Shown: positions 47,301 through 51,966, counted from the stretch's first letter. The stretch is 64,000 bases of DNA from Imbricaverruca yamaguchii (GCA_034440575.1 JAOTOL010001230.1:174501-238500), one strand, 5' to 3'. Program-made: numbers and translations. The notes: generated by a model not told the origin, from the sequence alone.

Positions 47301-47976
47301 CACTATTCAAGTATGTCAAGCACCTGTTCTCGATTTTCAAGAAACGAATATTGCCTCAACTCATTAATTTCAAGCAGGGTTGGCAGTTTTTACCACCAAA
47401 CCCGTTTTCACTGGTTTTTACCACTGGTAAAAAGCGGCATGTCCAAAACAAAACGGCACCAGTTTTTGCTGGTAAGTGCTCTAAAAATACTTCTCTTAAA
47501 CTTTTTGAGATACTTCCAGGCATGCCGTTTCCATGTCTAGTAGAGTATCACGTCGCATGCGCGTACAATACATGGAAGCAGGCTGGAACAAATTGGAGCT
47601 GAAGATGCACACATTAAGTGTAAGCATCATACATGTCCTCTCTGTTTATAACACCTTTTACCGGTTTTCCCCGGAAGCAACGACTGTAGTAGCTGACCAA
47701 AACGCCTATAGTAACTGACCGGCACCAGCACCCACCGTAGTAGCCGCCCATGATGGTGCGCTCTATGCGGTGTCGGGTGGCGTTGCTGGTCGCCCATGGC
47801 TCGAAGGTGCCGTCGCTGGCCTTCAGACTGCTGACCGAGTAGATGTCGATGGGGATGATGACCAGCACCAGCAGGGTGATGGAGAGACTGACGGCCACCA
47901 GGCTGCTGACCAGCCGGCTGCGTCGCTCACGGTGCTGGTAGTAGAGCACCGACAGCCACGACACCGCCGATACCAC
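11524..47976 (-). CDS. LMBRD1: LMBRD1 gene, coding exons 2-11 (lysosomal cobalamin exporter)
   Basis: Ten minus-strand exons join without a frame break: 47976-47736, 44301-44217, 31955-31771, 24715-24516, 20320-20199, 19817-19725, 16580-16373, 14145-13963, 12977-12843 and 11625-11524. Together they encode 517 residues plus stop. LMBD1 proteins are about 540 residues, so only a first coding exon of about 20-25 residues is missing. The family is a polytopic lysosomal membrane protein that works with ABCD4 to export vitamin B12 to the cytosol. Strong landmarks are IIPIDIYSVSSLKASDGTF, NSTEWQHFEF, RLYPLDYILYLLL, SIAPHYTMYGDQHY and YKAWIFGAAFYWATW. The coding exons are GC-rich. The introns total about 35 kb and are filled with minisatellites and transposons. 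Exon 1 was searched for upstream and not recognised. Confidence 0.95.
11640..12530 (+). repeat. Minisatellite in LMBRD1 intron 10, about 27-bp unit
   Basis: Units with the core GGCATGAGACAGCGGCTCAG and CGGTCA start about 15 bases from the exon 11 acceptor and decay toward 12500. Open frames over it on both strands are repeat artefacts. Confidence 0.92.
12843..12977 (-). CDS. LMBRD1: LMBRD1 exon 10
   Basis: Acceptor CGGACCGACAG-type CAG|GTGCTG at 12977 and donor CTGCTG|GTGAGA at 12843; 135 bases, phase 0 at both ends. It encodes CSTKAPAGQC, with the two cysteines seen in the family loop, and LLLRFSYKAWIFGAAFYWAT followed by WLFLL. The acceptor and the first exon bases are duplicated 63 bases upstream, so an acceptor at 13040 would add 21 residues in frame. 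Confidence 0.93.
12957..13080 (-). repeat. 63-bp tandem duplication covering the exon 10 acceptor
   Basis: Two copies of a 63-base unit on the minus strand, each with CGACAG|GTGCTGCCCTGC and TCCACCAAGG. The inner copy is the true exon 10 start (12977) and the outer gives an equivalent junction at 13040. The unit is a multiple of three with no stop. Confidence 0.9.
13080..13515 (+). repeat. Minisatellite in LMBRD1 intron 9, about 47-bp unit
   Basis: Units with GTAGTGGTGACCGCCTCTAC, AGCCGGACACCCCCAGCTG and CCGGCA. It adjoins the 63-bp duplication that contains the exon 10 acceptor, and the first unit shares its GTGTGCCGGCCGGC edge. Confidence 0.9.
13660..13765 (+). repeat. Short tandem repeat with palindromic units
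   Basis: Units of GGTCGGTATCGACTGG and TCTCATACCACTGG, two to three copies in LMBRD1 intron 9. Confidence 0.7.
13963..14145 (-). CDS. LMBRD1: LMBRD1 exon 9
   Basis: Acceptor CTCCATCAG|CTCTAC at 14145 and donor ACACAG|GTACGT at 13963; 183 bases, phase 0 at both ends. It encodes LYSVQPSGTRPHG, aligning residue for residue with the LYK...TRPQA segment of the family, then LVLLVLTLVYVLLAFNVMLL and SIAPHYTMYGDQHY. The acceptor and first exon bases are repeated many times in the minisatellite immediately upstream. Confidence 0.94.
14137..15290 (-). repeat. Minisatellite built from the LMBRD1 exon 9 acceptor
   Basis: Units of about 36-43 bases. On the minus strand each carries CTCCATCAG|CTCTACA and TGTGCCC, which are the exon 9 acceptor and its first bases. 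About fifteen units share the GATGGAGCG form; beyond 14650 units with GATGAAACATTGGGCTG and GTTTGGGCAGCATAGGG alternate. It fades into a diverged version to about 15900. Confidence 0.93.
15291..16372. other. LMBRD1 intron 8; decayed minisatellite then plain sequence
   Basis: From 15291 to 15900 the CACTGTAGAGCTG-type units continue in degenerate form. From 15900 to 16372 nothing was recognised. Confidence 0.6.
16373..16580 (-). CDS. LMBRD1: LMBRD1 exon 8
   Basis: Acceptor CTCGACCAG|C at 16580 and donor ATCAAG|GTAAGA at 16373; 208 bases. It encodes IDKALHSLGMKSGYI, a lumenal segment, then RLYPLDYILYLLLIGTLFGA and the conserved IQDIGVRVFAIK. This is one of the best-conserved parts of LMBD1. 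No minisatellite abuts this exon. Confidence 0.95.
16985..17395. repeat. A/T homopolymer block
   Basis: About 400 bases almost entirely of A and T runs, with an unbroken A tract of about 90 bases near 17250-17333. The irregular mix of A and T runs looks like poor consensus as much as biology. Confidence 0.9.
17494..18404 (+). mobile_element. Non-autonomous TIR element T, copy A
   Basis: Flanked by 9-bp AGATATGCT (17485-17493 and 18405-18413). The ends are inverted: left TAACCCGCGCCGTCTC, right in reverse complement TAGCCCATGCCGTCTC. Length is 911 bases including an inner retroposon insertion. No transposase is encoded. The 9-bp duplication suggests a Mutator-like or hAT-like source, which I cannot decide. 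It lies in LMBRD1 intron 7. Confidence 0.8.
17554..17608 (-). mobile_element. Ultra-short stem-loop retroposon, copy 3 (nested in element T)
   Basis: Inserted in the G-rich part of element T, which is uninterrupted at the matching place in copy B. It contains TTGGTTGGTTATTTGGGC, then TTAGGGGCGCATCGACTGC and a GCGCCC end. GGGGATAGTA flanks both sides, with length change in the G run. Confidence 0.8.
18414..19228. other. LMBRD1 intron 7; no gene seen
   Basis: Unique-looking sequence with one C/A-rich microsatellite near 18705-18730. No coding exon fits LMBRD1 here. Confidence 0.5.
19242..19302 (-). mobile_element. Ultra-short stem-loop retroposon, copy 4
   Basis: 61-bp insert with exact 13-bp flanks CATGGTAAGAATG (19229-19241 and 19303-19315). 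On the minus strand it begins near GGGCGCTAAATGACCTCG and ends with GCCCAAATACTCAATCAATC, a 4-bp repeat tail. The target is non-repetitive, so the duplication is convincing. Confidence 0.88.
19725..19817 (-). CDS. LMBRD1: LMBRD1 exon 7
   Basis: Acceptor GGGCGGCAG|A at 19817 and donor GAGCAA|GTAAGT at 19725; 93 bases. It encodes CSSFLRPFQLCLGVTVTGIG and ALVFTSLLLS, a transmembrane helix that aligns with the FLRP-type helix of the family. The exon is small and too short to be seen by size alone. Its phase (2 in, 2 out) fits both neighbours exactly. An alternative upstream AG is less consistent with the protein alignment. Confidence 0.88.
20199..20320 (-). CDS. LMBRD1: LMBRD1 exon 6
   Basis: Acceptor TGTCGACAG|GCC at 20320 and donor AACAG|GTAACA at 20199; 122 bases, phase 0 in and phase 2 out. 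It encodes the cytosolic helical loop (DRLAQLEREEAMLARREQQL) ending GAWMN, matching the charged loop before the WWTK-like motif of LMBD1. The acceptor and first codon are the last copy of an 81-bp minisatellite unit, and the exon's frame is open for a further 900 bases into that array. Confidence 0.92.
20318..21750 (-). repeat. 81-bp minisatellite built from the LMBRD1 exon 6 acceptor
   Basis: About 18 near-identical units of 79-81 bases, mostly 81. On the minus strand each holds CACTGTGTGTCGACAG|GCC, which is the exon 6 acceptor plus its first codon, then CAGCTGTGGCCGTCTGTCC. All three minus frames stay open over long stretches because the unit length is a multiple of three. Homogeneity is far higher than in other arrays here, pointing to recent expansion. 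Confidence 0.97.
21836..21884 (-). mobile_element. Ultra-short stem-loop retroposon, copy 5 (5'-truncated)
   Basis: 49-bp insert with exact 14-bp flanks CTATTAGTAGGGGC (21822-21835 and 21885-21898). It has the TAGTTAGTTATTTGGGCTTT side and the GGGCGCATCGA part but lacks the GCAGCGCCC end, as expected for 5' truncation during target-primed reverse transcription. Confidence 0.9.
21900..24040. other. LMBRD1 intron 5; no gene seen
   Basis: AT-rich, low-repeat sequence. No exon, RNA gene or element end was recognised. Confidence 0.5.
24040..24450 (+). repeat. Minisatellite in LMBRD1 intron 5, about 55-60-bp unit
   Basis: Units with CTGTTGGTTATGGCCGTGCC and TGTCGGGACCATGACCGTG. The array ends about 65 bases from the exon 5 donor and does not include it. 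An isolated relative lies at 23690-23760. Confidence 0.9.
24516..24715 (-). CDS. LMBRD1: LMBRD1 exon 5
   Basis: Acceptor GTGCCGACAG|CC at 24715 and donor GACCAG|GTGAGC at 24516; 200 bases, phase 1 in and phase 0 out. It encodes the helix SILLYSLSLVGMCAVVGYTG, the conserved LSLWPVSLLRG and the start of a Gln/Glu/Arg-rich cytosolic coiled segment. A degenerate partial copy of its middle lies just upstream at 24757-24806. Confidence 0.95.
24757..24806 (-). repeat. Partial intronic copy of LMBRD1 exon 5
   Basis: CCGCCACAGCGACAGGGCC and CCCGTGTG... resemble exon 5 bases around 24615-24650, roughly 30 of 36 positions. It has no splice sites and sits 40 bases upstream of the exon 5 acceptor. Confidence 0.6.
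24810..27289. other. LMBRD1 intron 4; no gene seen
   Basis: Long stretch with weak GACCT/AGGTC-rich repeats near 25150-25400. A piece at 26590-26660 (GTGGTATATTCCACC) recurs inverted near 57500-57570. Small open frames have no recognised similarity. Confidence 0.45.
27298..27600 (+). repeat. Left terminal inverted repeat of hAT-like element
   Basis: Starts TAGGGTGTGTCGCC and includes GTGAAATTATCGTGCAGATC and TTGCCGGGCGCCCGGCG, all found inverted at the right end. Confidence 0.9.
28146..30391 (+). pseudogene. Broken transposase of the hAT-like element
   Basis: A single-gene reading frame split into pieces. The N-terminal part (28146-28600) has the cysteine block FDIARCKCADIDSCKC followed by VPRMKFPFVQDQRGPR. 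After a frame change near 28600 comes a middle domain with SNRACAVIINGF and GLYFDGRKDDTL. Near 29230 another frame change leads to CDGTRVNTGQKGGVIRLFEL and WFVCQLH, then HANELNLRAVFSQLDG and GPKSFSGLIG. An in-frame TAG at 29633 precedes GPLNHSRWLTLAARILRL and MWFCIKK. I recall this architecture from many uncharacterised arthropod proteins. The CDGT...CQLH pair is placed like the Asp and C..H motifs of hAT transposases; that link is inference. A 52-bp retroposon also interrupts it. Confidence 0.82.
29332..29383 (-). mobile_element. Ultra-short stem-loop retroposon, copy 6 (inside transposase)
   Basis: 52-bp insert with exact 13-bp flanks TGCCAACTTCATG (29319-29331 and 29384-29396). It splits the conserved CQLH/HANEL block of the transposase: the codons before and after the duplication encode the same CQLH. 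This coding context shows which sequence is inserted. Confidence 0.93.
30800..31106 (-). repeat. Right terminal inverted repeat of hAT-like element
   Basis: Inverted match of 27298-27600. The outer 30 bases differ more than the inner part, with an insertion after the first 15 bases. Confidence 0.9.
31107..31770 (+). repeat. Minisatellite overlapping the LMBRD1 exon 4 donor, about 36-bp unit
   Basis: C-rich units of TTCCACCATTCGTCC, GGACCCACCCTCCCTC and AG. On the minus strand a unit reads GAGGGTGGGTCCAGGACGAA; the real junction is GAGG|GTGAGTCCAGGACGAA. Units are clear from about 31370 and degenerate before that. Confidence 0.9.
31771..31955 (-). CDS. LMBRD1: LMBRD1 exon 4
   Basis: Acceptor GGTCGGCAG|A at 31955 and donor GAGG|GTGAGTCC at 31771; 185 bases. 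It encodes a cytosolic segment, the helix VAVKYSLAFTLVFALLVILG, and NSTEWQHFEF, a strongly conserved LMBD1 loop. The donor lies inside the last unit of a minisatellite that continues toward lower coordinates. Confidence 0.95.
31956..32515. other. LMBRD1 intron 3; no gene seen
   Basis: Short GAGACCAATNTGAC-type repeats near 32150-32300. Nothing else recognised. Confidence 0.5.
32515..32825 (+). repeat. Minisatellite at the 3' end of LINE 1
   Basis: Units of AGCATCAGTGAAACAGTG, AAACGGGAGTAAC and GAAAGAGCAAGCGCGAGC. It starts right after the LINE stop codon and may be a 3' UTR or tail repeat. LINE 2 lacks it, so it may be host sequence. Confidence 0.8.
32828..36540 (-). pseudogene. LINE 1 ORF2 (endonuclease, RT, RNase H)
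   Basis: Begins near LQWNCRG at about 36515. The endonuclease shows LLLGYFNSRNTIWGC, where the usual catalytic GDFN Asp is Tyr, and SDHFPI. RT motifs are FFDIEKAYDTTW, ENGVPRGSVLSVPLF and LFVDDFAIW with both catalytic Asp. RNase H shows TYTDGS, SELVTILMAL, FTDSLSS and WLPGHVGIAGNELADAAA, in two frames. A C-terminal LRIGHTYATHGYLLCGG and C..C...H....C follow. Frame breaks occur near 36000, 35050, 33680 and 33440. The long RT frame of 446 codons (35023-33683) suggests a fairly young loss. Confidence 0.9.
36700..38411 (-). pseudogene. LINE 1 ORF1 (gag-like)
   Basis: Broken RNA-binding protein frame. It contains RGIINCFDLRDVSEDEIVDG and the motif LPPEIRVGYVRVKVR, matching ORF1 of copy 2, then Cys-rich remnants FCVNCAQGQYPHTAYDRTC and a proline-rich tail. 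At least two frame changes occur, near 38160 and 37820. Compared with copy 2, the first zinc knuckle region is disrupted. Confidence 0.8.
38400..38990 (-). other. Conserved GC-rich 5' region of LINE 1
   Basis: Strongly similar to 56700-57357 of copy 2 and highly GC-rich, with inverted segments such as CCCGTCGCACGGTG and a terminal block GAGGCACCACCTTTACG(C/T)GGTGG. It probably acts as 5' UTR and internal promoter; that role is inference. Confidence 0.7.
38991..41380. other. LMBRD1 intron 2-3 region; no gene seen
   Basis: Mostly AT-rich DNA with AGGTCA/TGACCT-rich patches. Minus-strand open frames at 39924-40563 are low-complexity Lys/Thr/Gln-rich with no recognised family. Confidence 0.4.
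41380..41910. other. GC-rich segment of unknown origin
   Basis: Starts with a C run and has an open 205-codon plus frame with no recognised domain. The composition resembles the LINE 5' regions, but no clear alignment was seen. Confidence 0.35.
41948..42002 (+). mobile_element. Ultra-short stem-loop retroposon, copy 7 (opposite orientation)
   Basis: Reads GGGTGCTAAATGACCTCGAA then GGCGCGCCCTTAAGCCC and AAATAATCC on the plus strand, the only copy in this direction. No exact target-site duplication was seen. Confidence 0.65.
42092..42921 (+). mobile_element. Non-autonomous TIR element T, copy B
   Basis: Collinear with copy A from GGCGCCGTCT to GAGACGGGACGGGCTA and without the retroposon insertion. 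Flanks show no matching duplication, so one edge may be rearranged. Confidence 0.75.
42922..43955. other. LMBRD1 intron 2-3 region; no gene seen
   Basis: Many TGACCT/AGGTCA words but no regular tandem unit. No exon recognised. Confidence 0.45.
43960..44215 (+). repeat. Minisatellite abutting the LMBRD1 exon 3 donor, about 30-bp unit
   Basis: Units of CTCTGGTATCTCCAGTGCAC and CACACTGGTA. The last unit ends at the donor GTGAGT (44216-44211). Donor bases are only loosely similar to the unit. Confidence 0.85.
44217..44301 (-). CDS. LMBRD1: LMBRD1 exon 3
   Basis: Acceptor TTTGTTCCAG|TG at 44301 and donor GATAT|GTGAGT at 44217; 85 bases. It encodes LYSMIFFVIFFLLPFAYFFY followed by REPAAQD, a transmembrane helix ending in the conserved aromatic/charged boundary of LMBD1. 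It joins exons 2 and 4 in phase. Confidence 0.94.
44607..45300 (-). repeat. Dispersed repeat R, copy 2 (end portion, inverted)
   Basis: Reverse complement of the unique end of repeat R, starting with GGGTGTAACCATTGGGGG at 44607 and extending to the block next to AGGTCTCACAAATACGC. The internal subrepeats are absent, so this copy is truncated. It lies in LMBRD1 intron 2. Confidence 0.8.
45485..45830 (+). repeat. Minisatellite in LMBRD1 intron 2, about 28-bp unit
   Basis: Units of CTACAGTAGTAACTGACCAA type. The same unit reappears at 47680-47740 beside the exon 2 donor, so one array seems to have been split by element T copies. Confidence 0.85.
46003..46846 (-). mobile_element. Non-autonomous TIR element T, copy C
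   Basis: Inverted copy with TAACCCGTCCCGTCTCGG at 46003 and GACGGCGCGGGTTA at its other end. It retains the full internal sequence of copies A and B. Confidence 0.78.
46847..47114 (+). mobile_element. Non-autonomous TIR element T, copy D (5'-truncated)
   Basis: Right third of element T, starting AGATAAGCAAACGCTG directly against copy C and ending GAGACGACACGGGTTA. Copies C and D are thus arranged head to head. Confidence 0.75.
47115..47735. other. LMBRD1 intron 2 near exon 2; tail of the 28-bp minisatellite
   Basis: Plain sequence to about 47675, then CAACGACTGTAGTAGCTGACC units run into the exon 2 donor. Confidence 0.5.
47736..47976 (-). CDS. LMBRD1: LMBRD1 exon 2
   Basis: Acceptor CCACCACAG|GTG at 47976 and donor TACTACG|GTGGGT at 47736; 241 bases, phase 0 in and phase 1 out. 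It encodes the end of transmembrane helix 1, a basic loop (YYQHRERRSR), helix 2 (ITLLVLVIIPIDIYSVSSL) and a lumenal loop with NGT-like and NAT glycosylation-type sites. The alignment with vertebrate LMBD1 is collinear, and the number of residues before the conserved Trp implies a phase-0 exon 1. Confidence 0.95.
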
Positions 47977-48127
47977 CTGTGGTGGCAATACAGGCTGGAA
48001 TACTGGATAGTGCATACTGCGTAGCCATCGGATGCGCTACACCACCTGTGGGGGGATGTGCTGGCTGGACTGCAGCCAGCAATTGTATCACTATCTGGGG
48101 GTGTGGGCTTCTGTAGACTGTACTTAA

Positions 48128-48188
48128 TTAGTTTTTGTTTTGTTTTGGGTTCTTAGGCGCATCAATTGCATTGGTTACACAGCGCCCA
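48128..48188 (-). mobile_element. Ultra-short stem-loop retroposon, copy 8
   Basis: TGGGTTCTTAGGCGCATC, AATTGCATTGGTTACACAG and CGCCCA match the family with a T-rich side. No target-site duplication found. Confidence 0.65.
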
Positions 48189-48302
48189 TAACGAATGTTG
48201 TACACTGTAAAGCCATGAGATGAGCACAAGATTTCCGATCCGGTCAAACAGAGCCATCAAGTGAACGTGTACTACACTTGATGTGAAGCCACATATCATA
48301 AC

Positions 48303-48373
48303 AGAGGACGAGTAGCCTTGGGGTAAGTTGCACGACTCACAATCGAAAGGTTGTGGGCTCGAGTCTCACCTGT
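48303..48373 (+). repeat. tRNA-like sequence, probably a SINE head
   Basis: TAGCCTTGGGGTAAGTTGC resembles an A box and GGGCTCGAGTCTCACC a B box/T arm, with a CGACTCACAATCG stretch between. The acceptor stem does not pair well, so it is a tRNA-derived repeat rather than a working tRNA gene. Confidence 0.5.
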
Positions 48374-48539
48374 CGCTACTATTCTCCCGCGACCAATCGG
48401 CGTGAGATTGGCGACGCTACATGACTCAACGGTCCATGTGTCGTAAAACCAATAGTGTAACAGTGTTGCTAGACAAGTACTGTTTTAATCGTATAATATC
48501 TAACTGTGGGTGTTGTGACCCCGTAAATCAGCCGACCTA

Positions 48540-48775
48540 CCATGCCCCGCATATGTCACGCCCGTACTTTTCCGTCCGGCGCCGGCGACGCGGTCACCGG
48601 CCCTCGTCGGAACCGAGTCAGCATTCTCGGGACAACGCCCGGCTACTGCGACGTGTACCTGGCCTTCCGGTCGTGGTCGAGCCAGGGCGGTGGCCAGACC
48701 CCCGCTGAGACACGTGTCTGGACTGTCGAACCGCGCGGACCTGTCGCTGTCGGTCGCGTGCGTAAATTAATAACT
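48540..48775. other. GC/CpG-rich island upstream of LMBRD1 exon 2
   Basis: Markedly GC- and CpG-rich in AT-rich surroundings, about 570 bases upstream of exon 2. It could be promoter-associated, but no hydrophobic exon 1 was found in it on the minus strand, and a 127-codon plus frame has no recognised family. Confidence 0.3.
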
Positions 48776-48929
48776 GTATTTCGGCCTCCAAATTTACAAT
48801 TGAAATCAATCGTTGTCATATTCGCTATACGTATTGTACAATATACCGTGCAGAGTATTTATCATTTTTGCCTTCGGAGTTATTGCGGCGCGCTGGTCAA
48901 GACCCTAGACTGTTCACGAGCCTAGAAGA

Positions 48930-50000
48930 AGGACCTTCCCTACAATAGCCACCACCACATATCAGAACAGGGGCGCGGCTCTCCCATTCAATCATATCTC
49001 AACAAGCATTGACAATAATGTTTTGGCAGCCATGACAGTTTGAGAGCTTTAAGCCTACACGACCACTGGTGTTTCTCGGACATGGGCTGAGTTCGCCGCC
49101 TGGCTCAACTTCGACGTTTTTTTTAAATTGACTGCACATGTCCGGTGTACCTTATTTATATTATTATCTTACTACTTACATCTCTGTTCATATTTGAGTA
49201 GTGCATATATCATCACTGCAATCTGACTCAAACCAGATATTAATCAATTTTATGAACTTGAGCCCAGTTTCATCTATTTTTTCATCAAATCGTAATTCGC
49301 AAGTATAAATCACGACTTCAAATTACGTTTAACGCTTCTGTCGGTTTCACCAATAAAATACGTACGTTGAAAATCATGTTATAGAATTTCTACGAATCTA
49401 TGAATACGTCACATATAAGTAATTATCAACGAAGAATAAAAATATGGCGCATGCATAAATGCTGCACATTATTTCAAAAATTGGTGCTACTATGGGTTGG
49501 CTTCGTTAGTTTATTTTTTCATTTAAATAGCCATGTGGAATTATTCAGACCCACTTCACTGATGACGAAATACTTGGTTTCCATGGGCAGCTACAGAAGA
49601 AAAATAAGATGTCTGGCACACATTGTCAGATATATTTCACAAATGTCATAGCTGTGTAATTATGGAGTAGTAGTGCTATGTGTGTGATCGATGCCCGATA
49701 ACCAGCAAATCATACAAGGCAGTCAGAACAAACAATGAATACGAAGGAAAGCATAATGATAACAAGAAAAAGTTATCAAAATCCCATACCAGGCCAGTCA
49801 ATTACAATACACACCAGACGAATAATGGTACATCATGCAGCAACAGCACAGATCATAAGAGAATCTCTCAACTCTTTATTGGATGAAGCGTAAACAATTC
49901 GATATATGTACATATACATGTATGCTTCATTAAATATGACGGCAGGTTCAGAGTTGATCTTGCTTGTCGCTTCAATTGATAGTGTTATTTTCCTTGTTTT
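48930..50000. other. No gene seen
   Basis: AT-rich sequence with no recognised coding exon or element. Confidence 0.5.
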
Positions 50001-50018
50001 TTCGTTGTACTTGTATGA

Positions 50019-50061
50019 ATTAGTTAGTTAGTTCTTTGGGTTTTAGGGCGCATCAACTGCA
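50019..50061 (-). mobile_element. Ultra-short stem-loop retroposon, copy 9 (5'-truncated)
   Basis: 43-bp insert with exact 14-bp flanks TTGTACTTGTATGA (50005-50018 and 50062-50075). It keeps the (TTAG)n side and GGGTTTTAGGGCGCATC but stops within the stem, the shortest copy seen. Confidence 0.9.
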
Positions 50062-50556
50062 TTGTACTTGTATGATATATTGCCATAGTTCATGATGGTT
50101 AGGATTAAAATTTACACATAGGTCATCTCTATATTTGTTCTCAACGTTTCATCTTGACCTAAAACATTTTCGAGACAGGATGTGGAGGAAGGTCACTTTT
50201 TATGAAATATTCAAACTTCATATTTATATTCAGGATAACAACTCGCGTGCGTTATGCGACGGGCGCTGGAAGTACAAAAGTGTCCGGTATTACACTGCAA
50301 AACAATAGTCCATGGGGGATGGGCTGTTCTTAGCAGTTCGAATGATGGGCTGTCCACGCGCTTCGACTTGTTCTTGATGCCTCATTCTACGCGTCTGGAT
50401 GTATGTTGCATCGAAGGCAATAAGGCGTCGTTTATTGTGGGTGGGTTGAAGTATTTTAGTGTTTTCGACTAGTTAATTTCCTCGCCAGCACTGTATTGTT
50501 CTGTGTGTGTGTATGAGAGTGGCTCTCTCATTCACATAAACACAACAATGCGGTGA

Positions 50557-50612
50557 TCCGTTGTGTTTGGAGTTTAGGGGCGAATGGACTGCATCGGTCA
50601 TGCAGCACAGTC
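50557..50612 (-). mobile_element. Ultra-short stem-loop retroposon, copy 10
   Basis: Matches TTTGGAGTTTAGGGGCG and GACTGCATCGGTCATGCAGC with a diverged end. It sits beside the Penelope fragment. No duplication found. Confidence 0.65.
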
Positions 50613-50624
50613 TGCTGTGTTGGT

Positions 50625-51155
50625 TTGTTTTGTGCTCAGGTGTTTTGTGATGGAGATCGATATTAGCTGGTATATGCGTGATATCGAGCAGTTGCTACTT
50701 GCTAATGTTTGTTTTACTTGTGTTAGTTCGTGATGCATGCGATGACATGTGGAGCTGTGCCTGAGTGCACGGTATATGCAAGATGTGAAGACGCTGTCCT
50801 TGTAACAATCAGTGCAATCACTGGTCCCATTGAGGCATTTGTCTGAGTACGTTGATGTGTGATGGACGCTGGTGATGACGGTGGTGTCCATGGCGTCGAT
50901 GGGTACGTCTAGGAAGCTCCGTTCATTTGATAGCATAATTAACATTGTCGGCATACGAAGGGCGCTTTTGTGGTGCACAACCGTAGGAGGGCGCACATGA
51001 TGTTCTCTGGTATGTCTGGCAAGACCAGTTCTTGATGGTACGCATATTCGGTGATGATTTGCATCGTTCTTTTGATGGGAACGTTGGTAAACAGGTTGTT
51101 CACATCGAGTGAAGCTAGTTGTCCCTGGCGTGTCTTGGCTTTTAGAAGGTCAATT
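50625..51155 (-). pseudogene. Penelope-like element fragment
   Basis: The upstream part (51155-50945) encodes LASLDVNNLFTNVPIKRTM and CALLRLCTTKAPFVC, the reverse-transcriptase block with the catalytic Asp of Penelope-like elements. It then jumps to ERSFLDVPIDAMDTTVITSV, CLNGTSDCTDCYKDSV and the downstream HHELTQVKQTLAS. The RT motif with the catalytic Asp pair, expected between them, is missing, so there is an internal deletion. No GIY-YIG endonuclease domain was seen. Confidence 0.82.
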
Positions 51156-51159
51156 AATT

Positions 51160-51905
51160 ACGTCCATTATTTCAATGAGCATGGAGATTATATGTGATGT
51201 CTTAAAATCTTGGTTAGAGATTTGGGGAGACTGTGCGTCGGTAGTTCAAGCTGAGGAATGATGGACCCCAGTGGATTTTCGGTTTGTATTTTAACTTTGC
51301 CATAGAAGCTTGGGTATAACCACGGATTCTAAATTCGGGGGGACAAACCCAGGACGTGCTATGTTTGAACAGGATAGAGGGACCTAACCCAGGGTCACCA
51401 AAAAAAACCTTGGATTTCAGCCACTTCTTTTTCTTTTCAAACATTTAAATTTAATGTTCAGTGTATTTCAATTTTTCAGATTCACCATTGTTAAAAATGA
51501 TATTTTGAGGACTAAACGTCGCACCGAAAATGGCAAGTCCCACCACTTACCACTACCTATGAACATCTAACTCTATGTTGTATGTGCTGGACCCGATTGC
51601 ACGATTACCATGGAACAATTATGTATGGTAAACGCTGTTCTTGCACCAGGAAAATAAAAATAAAATATTGGACGATGGGTTGTGGTAGCAAACATGAACA
51701 TGAAGTTACCCTTCACATGCTTTCCTGTTTTACGGAAAACATTCCGATGCAATGTCAACCACGACGGATCGAGGGTCTGGCACTGAGGATATGTACCCCA
51801 CCCCCACCCCACCCCATGTGGAAGGTGGCGTCCCCCAGACCGGAAAAAGTAGTCCCTCTGAAAAAAGGTTCCAGTGTACCAGCCCGAATATTTCAGCCGA
51901 AGGCA
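51160..51905. other. No gene seen
   Basis: Some transposon-like sequence, no assignable family. Confidence 0.4.
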
Positions 51906-51910
51906 TCCCT

Positions 51911-51966
51911 TAGTTAGTTATTTTTGTTTTAGAACGCATGGACTACTAAGGTCATCTTGCGCCCAT
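51911..51966 (-). mobile_element. Ultra-short stem-loop retroposon, copy 11
   Basis: TTAGTTAGTTATTTTTG, TTTTAGAACGCATGGACTAC and GCGCCCA; diverged, no duplication found. It lies just beyond the 3' end of LINE 2. Confidence 0.65.

Noticed and set aside
48540..48925. 127-codon plus-strand frame in the CpG-rich island
   Set aside because: No recognised domain, and composition alone explains the open frame.
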